A stretch of DNA of 64,000 bases from Dipteris shenzhenensis (taxonomy: Eukaryota; Polypodiophyta; Polypodiopsida; Gleicheniales), in the NCBI GenBank assembly GCA_047967505.1, contig CM106540.1. One strand, given 5' to 3'. A model generated the notes under the pieces. That model saw nothing but the letters and a program-made list of their open reading frames with translations, was not told the DNA's origin and did not search any database. Of this stretch, positions 46,442 through 57,748 are shown piece by piece. Each line of letters starts with the position of its first letter. Positions within the stretch are counted from its first letter, which is position 1. Both the position numbers and the translations under genes were made by a program.

Positions 46442-47149
46442 GCTTTTAATAAAGGCTGTAAGAGAAACATACAAAAAATTAAATAAGTTCTATGTATATT
46501 CACATTAGTAATCATGTTCAGGATACTACCATATTATTTAGGATCTATGACACATCACATTCTCTTAAATCATTTGTAGTTCTACATCCAAAATCAATGT
46601 GGCTATTTGGAATACATGCAAGCTTGCTAGACCTCGAGAGAGAGAAATCATCCAACTATCTTGTCCCCTCCTGACATAATTGGATGATTGTGAACGTGAT
46701 AATCTACCTCTTAAAATAGGTGTGGGATGGCAAATTGCCTTTTCCCACATTCCACCCTCTTTCAAGTGAGCATCTATTTGGACCATGATCATCTACAACA
46801 TCATGCTTTATTGATGGATGTCGGTCTTTTACACACACTAGTGTAGTATAGCTAGCATCACTTACACAAGTACTTATAAATAATTTTACTACCACTTTAT
46901 AAGCTATGAGAAATTGTTTTACTACTACTTTCTAAGCTAGGAGAAATTGTTAACCTAATATCCTTAGTCCTCGATATTGTTCTTTTCTATGTATATTGTA
47001 CTATGGAGTTTCAATTCTAATAAAAGCTACAAATTAAAACGGATCTAATATATTCATACCTGATTTGTTTCACCTAATAATCTATAAAACATAAGGATAG
47101 TGAACCTATGTATATCACTATCTTTCCACACATGCAACATAATTTTGTG
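46442..47149. other. hAT upstream region (second copy) and AT-rich sequence
   Basis: About 46612-46875 matches 43692-43950, as the upstream part of the hAT copy. A short duplication of GAGAAATTGTT with ACTACTACTTT(C/A)TAAGCTA lies near 46880-46950. No gene was seen. Confidence 0.6.
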
Positions 47150-48440
47150 AGTTGCTATGAGCCGGCAATTGCGAGCTCCACAACTGGCTAGACTTCGAGC
47201 AAGATGCAAACGGCCACATAAGCGAGCCCGCAACCAGCTCAAAGTCAAATATTTTCCCATCACTCTTAAATACTAGTTTGTAGAGTTTCAATAATATATA
47301 GTATGAATTTCAACCACATACGAGATGTTCTGCCTAAGCGAACCTCCATCCGACACGTGATATAATATTATTCATCAACCAATGAATGAGTTGTTACAGG
47401 TCGGCTTAAGTGAACCTCCAACCAGCCCATTGATGTTTTCTTTAGGTATAGTTACAAGCTATAGTTACATGCTTTTAAATAAATACATATGCTAAAAGTA
47501 AGAAAATCATACACACAAGCATAAACTATTCCAAAAGTAAATCATTTCATGCACTAATGTCTACTCTACCATTTTCCTAAATTTTGCTAGTATCTATGTA
47601 CTTTATTTCATGCATCTAGAATGAAATCATAAGTTATGAGAATAAACTAAAATTCCAAGCCATGCAACTACCTAGTCCTATGTGACAAGTCATGCCAAAG
47701 AGTTTACAATCTAGACAAATAACAACTTCTATACTTCATGCATAAAATCAAAATCACCTATTTTTTCAAAGCTAAGTACAATGTCACATGCAACTACCTT
47801 ACTCTTAATCTATAAGTCATGAAACTGAGCTAAAATCCCAAGCCATGAAACTACCTATTCCTAAGTGACAAGCCATTCCAAAGAGTTTCCAATCTAGACA
47901 AGTAACAACTTATATACTTCATGCATAAAATCAAAATCATCTATTTTTTCAAAGCTAAGTACAATGTCACATGCAACTAACTTACTCTTCACCTAATAGT
48001 ATGTGTAATGCAATTACTAATTTTCTAATTAGTATCTAAGTGCAAGTGGATTCTGACCAGCAAAAGCGAGCCCACCACCAGCACTAGATACTTTTCCATA
48101 CTTGAAGGACTAACAAAACTTACAAATTTCTTTGTAGCTAATTTGTTTATCCTCTTTCTTATGCTTCTTGTCCGTCCCAAGACTCCACAGTATTCTAGGA
48201 ATCTCAGATTTTGTGAATAGTACAAGCATAGCACAGGCATATATAACATTAAGGACACTGGCCGGTGTCAGTAAACACTAGCCGGTGTTGCTAATTATAC
48301 CAGTCACTGTTGAGAAACACTAGTCGGTGTAGATATATACCGGTTGATAAAATTGTATACCGGTTGGTATAGTATAAACCGGTCGGTATTATAAAATACC
48401 AATCGATATGGTATGAAGATACTGGCCAGTGTATAGGTAT
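47150..48440. repeat. Right subterminal array of the putative third-family element, with ~175-bp tandem repeat
   Basis: AAGCGAGCCC..CAACCAGC-type units occur near 47160, 47215, 47335, 47405 and 48060. A tandem repeat of about 175 bp containing CAAAGAGTTT.CAATCTAGAC and CAAAGCTAAGTACAATGTC lies at 47645-47995. ACCGGT(T/C)GGTAT-like units fill 48255-48440. Confidence 0.7.
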
Positions 48441-48588
48441 ACTAGCTCGAGAATTGCGGCTGGAGTCGGTTACAGATAAAAATCGCTACTCGGGCATTTT
48501 AAAACGCCCCAGTGCAACTTTAAAAATGTTTTAAACATTTTAATACAGCGCTTTAAAACCAATGTTTTAATATCGCCGCAAATCCCTG

Positions 48589-50560
48589 GTAGGAGAAATC
48601 GTTGTTGATTCTCATAGATGACCTTCTTTAAGTCGTTTGTCTATGCTAGTGAAGGACCACAAAAAGGACATGCATGGTAACCCAATATAGTGAGACCTAA
48701 AAAATAGATGCAATTGAGTAAGCAATGTGGGTTCTCAATGCCATGTATCAATGCCTACTCATAATTAAAAGTTTAATGCTTACCTGAACACTTACCATAG
48801 CCTGGGAAGTCATGCTTTTTGTCTACATCATGGATATTTTTATTGAAGCTATACTTATATACTAATATAATCCTATCAAAATTTTATCGAGCTAACTTTT
48901 TTCATTTCATAATATTAAAACGAAAATATTACAATTTTACATGTTTTCTTTTGAAAATTGAAGGAAAATTTGTAAATCTTGGCGAAACTTTATTTTTTTC
49001 TCACAAAATTTACAAAATCCTATTGAATGTTTCAAACCTTTATTTTTATTTGGGCATACAAACTTTTGAATCCAATATAAAATTTTTACTTCTTAACAAA
49101 ACTAAGAGGAGAATATTATCCATGGTCCACATCAATGCTACCTTATAGATGAAGTCTCGTGATGAGGGAAGCCTATTCATGTCATCATGCACCTCGCGGA
49201 TACCTATCCAAAATATCTCTAACTCATAAATCAAAGGCTCTAGATAAACATCCATGTTTTTAACTTTATATTTCCCTAGAATTAGAAGGGATAGCATAAC
49301 ATGTCCTTTCTTAATTGCCATAAAGGGTGGAAGAATATAGTTTACCAATATCAATGGCCATACACCATAAGAGGTGCTTTTGAGACCAAAAGAATTCACA
49401 CCATCCATATCCATTCCAAGTCTCAAGTTCCTGGGTTCTTCCTTGAAGCTTGGCCATGTGTCTTCAACATGCTTCCACACAGGAGCGTTTTTGGGTGTTC
49501 TCTACTTGCCATCCGTTGATCAATGGGAGGAATTCCATGACATGAGCTCTGCAATGGATTTGCACTTGAACATATGCTGGATGTGAGGGATTATGGGGAA
49601 ATCTTGCAGAACCTTACAAGGCACATCCAAAGTTTTAAATTCTTCTCTATATCTGCCTCACCACAGGTAGGACACTCTCAAGCCTCTTTATGTGCTCCAT
49701 AAATAGAACAAAATTATTTATGCTTATAATCCAACCCTCCAAGAGATATCACATAGTACCTCACCAAATCTCTTGAGGTCGGTAATTTATTCCTCCTTGG
49801 AAGCATGTTAGACAATAGTCTGCAGGTGAAGACCCGAGTGAAGACCACCAAGTGAAGACCATAAATGAGAAAAAGTATTTTACTTCATCCATTAGCATAA
49901 CTCACCATGTTTGCAAAACATAAAGCTTACTTGAGTAATGCATTCAAACTTGAATTGCTCTATCCATAAATGGTCTTGAAGTTTGGTAACTCAAGGAAGG
50001 CACATAGAATAGACAGTGTACACCCCTCAAATACTAGTGTCAATGTTGCAATTAGAAGATAGTCCTGCTCTATGCTATCATCCCGCTGTGAGGACTCATG
50101 GGCAAATAGATAATGTACCATATCATGGAGCATCTCCTCCTCGATGGCCTCATGAGGTGATGGTGGAGGGCTACTATCACCATCGCTCCATGAACCCATA
50201 ACGGTCCCTTTTGAAGGTTCCACCTCATATTGCTGATGCTTCCCCTCCTCACTACGAGCATAGCGGACATATGCGGGTGTGGTACTACATCCTATATCAA
50301 AATAGAAAAGGATCATATATTAAACACTTGAACACCCATAAGTATCACAATCAACCTCAACATTTAAAAACTTACCATGGATACGATCGCATCCCATTCT
50401 TCATGGTTTGAGATGTAACTGAGTGTAATTCCTTGTGCATGATACATGTTCCCTTGACATCGATCACACATAGATTTGACTTTTTGCTCCAACATTTCTC
50501 AATTGTGGAGATGGAGGAATTCATCCTCACTACTAGAGGCACTTGTTGAAGACATCCTAC
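48589..50560 (-). pseudogene. Degenerate TNP2 transposase (family 1, copy 3)
   Basis: This aligns with 7850-9514 of the complete element on the same strand. It carries the start exon near 50555 (DECF-like leader and CDRC motif), the acidic EXON-2 equivalent at about 50316-49960, and core motifs (WKHVEDTWPSFKEEPRNL, MDGVNSFGLKSTSYG, DVYLEPLIYELEIFW; 49480-49160). An AT-rich insertion at about 48820-49125 splits it. Many stops and frameshifts are present. The 3' half is missing at 48588. Confidence 0.75.
48820..49125. other. ~305-bp AT-rich insertion of unknown origin
   Basis: The TNP2 sequence is interrupted between GTCATGC and the continuing GTCCACATCAA. The boundary sequences TCTACATCA and TCCACATCA look like a short target duplication of about 9 bp. 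The insert is much more AT-rich than its host and is open in one plus-strand frame, but no protein family was recognised. It could be organellar DNA or a small transposon. Confidence 0.45.
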
Positions 50561-51579
50561 AAAAAAAAAATGGGGGTGTGGGTGCATTGATGGAAGGGAG
50601 GTCGAGGTAGCTCCTTTTCCTTTGAAACCTCGCCATGCATTCTTAATGTACATGACCCTCGCATCTACAGCAGGACCCTCCCACTTTGTGTTACGGGAGT
50701 TTATGTCTCAATCTATTTTATTGAGAAATCATTGACCCTGCAACACAAAGTGGTGCAAATATTGGTCTATAGATTCTACTATAAATACATCTTACCCGCG
50801 ATCACCCAAAAGACTCAGGGTTAGAAGACCATGAGCAACAACAATTCTAGATGTACATGGAGGTCTCCATACAATTAGCCACATACACACTCGCACCATG
50901 CACTATCCCCAAGACACTCCAAATGCACTTTGATGAACTCCATGCACACAATCTTATATTCCACCTAGATCTCATTGCCCCACTACCTCCTAATGCCCTC
51001 GATGAACTCCATGCTTACAATCTTATATTCCACCTAGATCTCATAGCCCCACTTCCTCCTAATGCCCTCCAAACAACTCTCCACCACAATCTCGATCACT
51101 GCTATCCATTCTTGCCATGTCCTATTTTTATTTAGATCTTCAGCCATCTAGTCTCTCTCTTCTCTGCACCTCTGACCTCCCACAATGATGTGATGCAATT
51201 AGCAAGGGCCAAGGAACTCAGCCCGTGGGTTTGTACCCCCAGAAGTTTGTAAGCCGTCATTAATTGGCTACAGACCTACGACCGACTCTCCATAATACAA
51301 TCTCAAGGGCATCTTGCAGCTTACAAACCCACCACCTACAACCCCCTCGACATTATAATCCTCTTTAACTGAGTCCTACTCACTTGAGTCCTTGATGATC
51401 AATTTCGAAACAATACATGTAGCATATCACAAGGAAGTAGCCAACGAGGAAGGCCAAGAAGCCATCTCATTATTTGATTCTACTGCCCCTCCTACCAAAA
51501 TCCCTACAACCACCTCCTCTGGATCCTGCCTAGCCCACCTAGCAAAGCCCTGATCCAAACCTCTTCCACCTCCCATTCC
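50561..51579. other. Stretch without recognisable gene; 60-bp tandem duplication
   Basis: CTTATATTCCACCTAGATCT followed by CAT.GCCCCACT.CCTCCTAATGCCCTC occurs twice in tandem (about 50938-51069). No known domain was seen. Confidence 0.55.
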
Positions 51580-52185
51580 TCATAGCAATCTTCCCAAATA
51601 TTCTTCCAATGCCTCTAGCACAACTACCGCATAGCATGGGACCTCCTCGTCCATCTCATCTATGGCTCCAGTCGACCTCCCTGAAGAGGCTCTCAACACA
51701 TTGCTCAAGGTAGACAATTTTTTCCGGAGGGCCAGTGATGCAATGCCAATAGGCACATCAAAGGAGGAACCCATGCCCATTAAAGATGACAAGACTCCAC
51801 AAGCTCCTCCCTCCTTGCCAAAAATGTATAGTATCTCCTCAACTTGCAGTCATTCCAAGAACTGCCAGATAGTGCACTTATGCACCATTGGCAGCACCAA
51901 CTCGAGGGCTCCCACCTCCACCTCTATGACATCTTGGAGGTGTGACCCCTTATGCAATTCATCATCTAGTCTTTCAATGACTGGTGATGTGCACATCCAA
52001 AGCACACAATAGGAGGATACCACCTTGTCCCTGATGCTTGAGTGATGATGTCGGCACTGTTCTATAGCCAAATGGAGTAGTTTTGGTGATACTACCACAG
52101 TGCCCACATACATCTTCGGATCCAGCCCTTGTAGATGCCAATGGAACGACGATGGACTTGGGTAGAATTTCGAGAGCTCCAGCAA
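51580..52185 (-). other. Unrecognised reading frame beyond the copia gag relic
   Basis: A phase open from 52185 to 51580 except for one stop near 51848 encodes a Leu/Val/Ser-rich sequence (LELSKFYPSPSSFHW, ELHKGSHLQDVIEVEVGAL, EEVPCYAVVVLEALEEYL). It lies downstream of the gag start on the same strand but does not resemble copia gag or pol motifs that I know. Confidence 0.25.
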
Positions 52186-52309
52186 TAGGACCCAAATATG
52201 TTGTACAATTTTTTGAAGTACAACTCTCCCAAAGAAATGACTCGGGAGGGATTTTCATTCCACCTCCACTCATTCAATGACACATACGGTTCGGTACCTG
52301 ATCTCGCCA

Positions 52310-52445
52310 TCGCCAGATAGCGGTCCTATAATGAACTCCAAGTAGCCTTTTCCCATAAGGAAATTCGTCATCTAAACTTCCATGCTTGGAAGTTGTTCTT
52401 GTCAAGCTTTTGAGTGACAATCTGTGAAAGAGAATCAGACGCCAT
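52310..52445 (-). pseudogene. copia-type gag start, frameshifted
   Basis: The ATG at 52445 reads MASDSLSQIVTQKLDKNNFQ then AWKFR and a stop. Shifting one base gives MTNFLMGKGYLEFI, so a single-base deletion explains the break. KLD.NNF.AWKF...FL.GKGY.EFI is characteristic of plant copia gag. It lies about 450 bp inside the LTR on the same strand. Confidence 0.65.
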
Positions 52446-52888
52446 TACAGAACACTGCAAAAAACACAGCTTCTGCCTCACAAGGGCAAATCTGCAAACC
52501 TGACGAAAGTGGTTTTTGACCACACAGTCACTTCCTAGTGACGATTTTGCATCAACAGGCAATAAGGATGATTCTGCAACTCCCAATATCTCTGCGCACA
52601 GGCATACGATGCAATTTCTGCGGCAACTTTTCACCGACCCATAGAACAGTGGCCGCACAGCAAAAACAGGGCCTTTTTCTGAGTGCCTGTGGAGAACTTC
52701 CATAGCATATAATGCCCTCTTGCCACACCGCGAAGGGCGTCTCAATCCGAGATAGTGCACTCTTGTACTTCCGGCTGTGCTACCTGTAGAGATTTGCTCC
52801 CAAACTCGAAAAAGGAAAGCAACACTGGTCCTCTTACCAAGACACTGTGAACTTGGTTTGCTTTCTTGAGCTCCTTACCATGAACAAG

Positions 52889-52900
52889 GCTCTGATACCA
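52889..52900 (-). other. Retrotransposon primer-binding site
   Basis: On the minus strand this reads TGGTATCAGAGC, the common plant LTR-retrotransposon primer-binding site for initiator methionine tRNA. It directly follows the LTR end ...CTTCACA. Confidence 0.85.
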
Positions 52901-53189
52901 TGTGAAGATAGTGGGAGAGAGGGAAGGAGTCTCACTTGAGGCTTTCTCACAAGCACAATGGGGGAATACACACAAAGGTGGAGGCTGAAAACAGTTTTCC
53001 TCTTCTTAGTTGTGAAAGCCAAAAGAACTCAAGTACAAAGAAAATAAGAAGAACCCTATATGTGGGTCTCAAACCAAACTCAACTAACTAAGGTGGCATA
53101 CTAACTGAGCCACGAACTAGTGTAGATAAGGATAGCTGTCATCCAGCTATTATTCGTGGGCAGTGTACCAACCGCATCTGTAGCTAACA
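52901..53189 (-). mobile_element. copia-type 5' LTR
   Basis: A 289-bp segment on the minus strand begins TGTTAGCTACAG and ends TATCTTCACA, with the usual TG...CA boundaries, right before the primer-binding site. A second LTR was not found at lower coordinates, so the element is truncated. The 5' boundary is the least certain point. Confidence 0.65.
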
Positions 53190-53229
53190 AGTCGGTGACA
53201 TAAATGCACAACGGTCACCCTGGCACATC

Positions 53230-53590
53230 GCGAGGGGAGCTTGATATCTCAACATTGCTATGGTATGTCCATCTTTTTCAATTCGACACTCTGTGTGGAC
53301 AAAGCCAATAAAGAGACCAAGATCAACAAGTCGTGCAATAGAAAGAAGATTACTTCTGAAGATCTAGAACATGGAGAATGCCTTGCAAGACTCATGTTGA
53401 AGAAAAAGTGCCAAGATATAAATCACCAACACCAGTGACTTGACAAGTAGTGTCATTAGCAAGATAAACCAATTTCTTGTGAGGAAGAGCATGATAATTA
53501 TGTAACCATTGAGATTGATATGTCATATTATGAGTAGCACCTCAATCAATAATAAAAGTGGAACCATCTTGAACATGAAGTATCCTTTCT
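53230..53590 (-). pseudogene. copia-type pol fragment (protease region)
   Basis: The minus strand reads GSTFIID.GATHNMTYQSQW, the retroviral-type aspartic protease motif (D-S/T-G-A) with a stop at the third position. Then come KKLVYLANDTTCQVTGVGDL and, after stops and shifts, LHVLDLQK and IARLVDLGLF. It lies outside the LTR at 52901-53189, so it belongs to an older copia element into which that LTR inserted. Confidence 0.6.
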
Positions 53591-53599
53591 GATGCATTG

Positions 53600-53712
53600 T
53601 TAGATGTGCTATTAGATGCGCTCGTAATTTCTCTATTCAAGCAACGCCTATAGATGCGCCGGCTATTTTGCACGTCTATCAAGTGTGTCTATAATTGCTT
53701 TGTGTTGTTGTG
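53600..53712. mobile_element. Solitary family-1 terminus
   Basis: The reverse complement starts CACAACAACACAAAGCAATT at 53712 and continues TATAGACACACTTGATAGAC. It aligns with the left end of the complete element at 5096. Only about 110 bp remains, and no partner end is nearby. Confidence 0.8.
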
Positions 53713-54610
53713 ATGTATAATATAGGATTCTTCCTTTATGACTCTCTTTCGCATGCATGTCTTATACTAACACATTCATGCACGCGTGCAGGACTTGTTA
53801 CAAGTGGGTACCATGCTTGTCCTGTTTGTGGATTGGGTTTGAAATCACTTGCATGATACTCCAAACATATGAGGAAAAATGTTTATGAAGTCATGCTTGA
53901 TACCTTCCGCTGGACCATCTCACACGTGGAGGTCAACTTGATCCACCACCATCATATTTGAAGGCGAGTGACTGGATTCAAGCTTGGAGGGTGAATGGAG
54001 AGGAACCTCCTCTTGGTATGAAGAGGCTATCGATCTTTGATATCCATGTGGGTCTTTGATATTTCCAAAGATCCTAGACATACCAATGATATTTCCATGC
54101 TTGTTGTAATGACTCCTAGACATGCCAATGATATTTTGGTCTTTGAGGTATCCATGCAGGTCTTTGATATTTCCAGAGCTCCTAGACATACCAATGATAT
54201 TTTGATTAGGGGTATCTTGATGTGGGCCATGCATGACTACCTAGGATATGGAGAGTGTGTAGGTACGTGGTTGTGTCTCTACATGTATAATATAGGATTA
54301 TGCTTTTATGACTCTCTTTCGCACGTGTGTCTTATACTAACACATTCATGCACGTGCATAGGACTTGTTACAAGTGGGTACCATGCTTGTCCTGTTTGTG
54401 GATCGGGTTTGAATCGATTGCACGATACTCCAAACATATGAGGAAAAATGTTTATGAAGGTCATGCTCGATACCTTCCGCTGGACCATCTCACATGTGGA
54501 GGTCAGCTTGATCCACCACCATCATATTTGAAGGCAAGTGACTGGATTCAAGCTTAGAGGGCAAATGGAGAGGAACATCCTCCTGGTATGAAGAGGCTAT
54601 CGATCTTTCA
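53713..54610. repeat. ~330-bp direct duplication of a TNP2 exon region
   Basis: About 53713-54045 and 54284-54610 share TGTATAATATAGGATT, TTATGACTCTCTTTCGCA, GGACTTGTTACAAGTGGGTA and later AGGAACCTCCT or AGGAACATCCT. The first copy starts exactly where the family-1 terminus ends. Between them, 54046-54283 is built of short repeats of ATGATATTTCCA..CTCCTAGACATACCA. Confidence 0.75.
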
Positions 54611-56863
54611 CGAGATTCCTTATTGGGATCAGTTACAAATCAATCATCTCTTGGATCCCATGCATATCTTCTTTGTGGCCCCAAGTGCATGCTTTAGGAA
54701 AATTTGTCCTCTCGAAAGCAACGTGGATCCTCTCTATGAGGGAGGAGGCAGCAGTCAAGGCAGACACTACCTCTTTTCAAGCACCGACAGGGTACATGAG
54801 TTGCTTGAAAGGAGCATTTTCAAAGGACAATAAGCTTCGTGGGCTCAATTCTGGGTTCAAGTCCCATGATTGGCACAAGGTCTTACAGGTATTCTGAGCT
54901 GTAGAATTAGTGTACCAATAATCATGATGCATTAGCATAATTATGATTATGTTATATTGTTGACATGACTTCTTTGTTACCTTGATAGTTCATCCTCCCA
55001 ATTATAATAAAAGGGTGCTTACAAGAAGATGTTAGAAATGATTTATTCAAGATACGTGGTATTGTGAGGTATGCTTACTATCAAATCGCATTGATTGCAT
55101 TTTCTTCAATTTAAGCTGAAGAATATGTAGAGTGATTATGAAAATATCTTACATAGGCATGTGAAATAGGTGGATATCTCAAAAAGAGATCTCCATATCG
55201 AGCATCGAGAAGGCTAGGGTGGAATCCATCGAAGCCATATGCTTGCTTGAGAAGCACTTTCCCTCGAGCATTATGACAACTCAAGTCCACTTGCTTGTGC
55301 ACATAGTTGATGAGGTGGCTATTGCAGGTACTGTTCATCATCGATGGATGTTTTTTCTCGAGCGGTTTATGAAAACTTTGAAGTGATTTGTAAGACAACG
55401 AGCAAGACCAGAAGCAAGCATGCCAAAGGGATGGCTTGTGCAAGAGTCATTAGTATATATCACAGAGTTTCTTGCATCCACGGATCCCGATATGCGGCAA
55501 GCTTGGCATAACAAGGATGATGATCGCATTGTTGGTGAGGTTCCCCAAGGAAAAGGGATTGAAAGAAAGATAAGTGAAGATCAAATGGAGGAATTCAATA
55601 AGTTCTGTATCCTTAATAGCCCTGAGATGCAAAAGTGGATTGAGAGATATGAAGTGGATAAAGCAGAAAGAATAAATGCAAGCACGAGATTCAGAGTAAT
55701 GTACAGGCGATCGCAACCATATCCATGGGATCTAGCTCTTCTCCCCACTCACATGTCACTTGATTGGCTACAACTGGCTCTCCGTAAAGTCGAACATGAT
55801 GGAGAGACAATAAACGAGCTTGAGCGAGAGTTATCTAGATGTATGATGCATGTAATTTTCTTACCTCTTAACATAATTAAGTAATTATTTGTGGCAATAT
55901 ATGCTATAAAATAGATGCATCTTCATTCTTTTAATGATGCTCTTTTACAGTACAAAAAGTACAAAAAGTACAATGCATTATGGTCATATGGATGACATTT
56001 TTGCGTGGAACGCATCGATTCAAAGAGCGTCACGTATGATTGTGGAGTCATGGCTAACTTCACACAAGATAGCCGAGCAAGTGCTTCGGACACCAATCTT
56101 CTCTCCTCACAGTTGGATTATTGTGGAACCATACGCAAAATTTATGAAGTTCATTTCAGACGATTTAGTATTTTCATTCTTGATGTAAAATGGTTTAGAA
56201 CTATTTACAACGGTCCCCATGTGACAGTGAGAAAAGATAGTAGCAGTTTCTTTGCAATAGACTCCACTAAACATTGGACTGATGAAAGTGATACTTTTGT
56301 TCTTCCCGAGAACTGTGAGCAGGTGCATACTAATGATTTAATTAATCGAAGCTTTCGTTTTTAAAGTTCCATTGATACATGTACTTAAGCATAATTTCAT
56401 ATATATAATTGATGACATTTGGCACCCATGGTCAATATAGGTGGTTTTTCATTCGAATCATTTTGATCCAAGATGGTGGTATGTGATCCAAGTTGCACCA
56501 CGAAGTAAGAAAATTTTTGAAGATAGAGATGTGGATATGGAGATGCCACTACAATGCTGGATCCAATTGATCCCAATGAATCTAGCGAAGAAGATGAAGA
56601 TCACAATATGAGCCAAGAGGAAGATGCGCATAATGACATCGCACGTGAGGAAGATGGAGATCACGATATTGAGGAAGAAGACAACGATCATCAAGAATCA
56701 CCACACTTTATTAAAGAAGTTGATATAGTACTTTTAGGTGAACGTATGATGCTAGAGTACGATGATGATGTAGGAGATCAACTCGGTATAGAGTTAGAGA
56801 TAGAATTTTTTGGCGCGTTAGACTTGGCTCAAGATGAAACCATTGATGTAAATGCTCTTCATT
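54362..56863 (+). pseudogene. TNP2-type transposase, C-terminal half (family 2)
   Basis: This is the second half of a CACTA transposase. The exon after the ATAG acceptor reads GLVTSGYHACPVCGSGLN, then, one frame later, YLPLDHLTCGGQLDPPPSYL. INHLLDPMHIF and ATWILSMREEA follow (54588-54895). The DUF4218-like part has TQVHLLVHIVDEVAIAGT and RWMFFLERFMKTLK (about 55270-55385), and the frame continues to 55884. The DUF4216-like part has DCGVMANF and ILDVKWFRTIYNGPH (about 55935-56325). The acidic tail ends DVNALH at 56863. It is diverged from family 1 and broken by several frameshifts. Its 3' part is duplicated in inverse at 60597-61712. Confidence 0.75.
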
Positions 56864-57748
56864 GATTTTTTTCATCTCAAACTTAGACATGAATATATGA
56901 GCTTCAAAGGCTTGACGTACATGCTCTCATACTTTTATTCTCTCAAAAGATCAAACATGTATGAAAATTTAAAAAAAATTGTCATTGGCAAAAACTAACT
57001 TTTAAGGTCTATATGAGAAAAAAAGCTCTCTATAAAATGTCGCTATAAAAAAGTATCTCAGTGTTGCTATATAGCGACACTTACAATTCTGATGAACGTT
57101 GCTATATAGTGACTTTAGAAACGGTCGCTATATAGTGACGTTTGTCTAAAGTCACTATATAGCGACGCTTTATGAGACGCGCTTCCAATACCAAAGATTA
57201 GCACCCCGTGTGCGCTAAACATCGCTACTTAAATGTTGCAATAGGATCCGTGTGTAGTAGTGAGGTGAGAGTTACTTTCGATTATCTTATGATCTTGAAA
57301 GCAAGTTCTCTTTCATGTTTGTTAATCAAGCATGCCTATAGGCCATCCATTGTCTTTGATCTGGAGTAGGGTAAAGATCATGTAGGTGTGCTTGATATGC
57401 AAAAGAAAATGTCAATCTAATGTTTCTTTATCTCTTATAAACTAGCATCTTGCTTGCCTTGCTCGTCATGTATTCAACACTAGCTTCACTTTCATAAGCT
57501 AGTCCATCCTATGGAAGAAAAGGACTTGGTGAATGTTTTATGTTGTTAACATGGTAACATGTTTTCTTTCAATGTTTCTTTTCTATTTAGCTTTTATATC
57601 ATTACTTCTTGGATATGTTACTTCACATATGTGAAGGTGCTTCTCACTTGTTTTCTTGTCATTTTCAAGGCACTCATTTGTTTCTGGGGTGAGCTCATAT
57701 GTTCTCTTTGATCACAATCAGTTGTGTCTCTGAGTACATGCAGGTTTG
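55661..57748 (+). repeat. Left arm of large inverted duplication
   Basis: From AAAGCAGAAAGAATAAATGC (55660) to GAGTACATGCAGGTTTG (57748) the sequence reappears inverted at 59292-61750. The arm covers the TNP2 3' exons, the terminus ending at 57262, and 486 bp beyond it. Confidence 0.85.
56980..57262 (+). mobile_element. Family-2 TNP2-side terminus
   Basis: This holds degenerate GTCGCTATATAGCGAC palindromes (about 57040-57175). It ends CCGTGTGTAGTAGTG at 57262, whose complement is CACTACTACACACGG. The palindromes match those behind the CACTACAAGG end at 1276, which pairs the two as opposite ends of one family. Confidence 0.75.

Larger units (their letters stand above)
36782..48588. mobile_element. 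Putative third-family transposon (~11.8 kb) with captured kinase-like and RING-like genes
   Basis: Both sides carry related motif arrays in inverted orientation. The left has ACCGACCGGTATA-type units (about 36880-37090) and two copies of GGCTCGCTTTGGCCGGCTAG (about 37330 and 37425). The right has AAGCGAGCCC..CAACCAGC units (about 47150-48080) and ACCGGT(C/T)GGTAT units (about 48255-48440). The outermost bases may be GGGATTT (36782) and AAATCCC (48588). No target duplication was seen. The right end abuts a TNP2 relic. The boundary call is tentative; the inverted arrays are clear. Confidence 0.45.

Noticed and set aside
36782-48588. Endogenous virus carrying kinase, RING and histone genes
   Set aside because: No capsid, polymerase or other viral hallmark was seen, and the flanking arrays fit DNA transposons.
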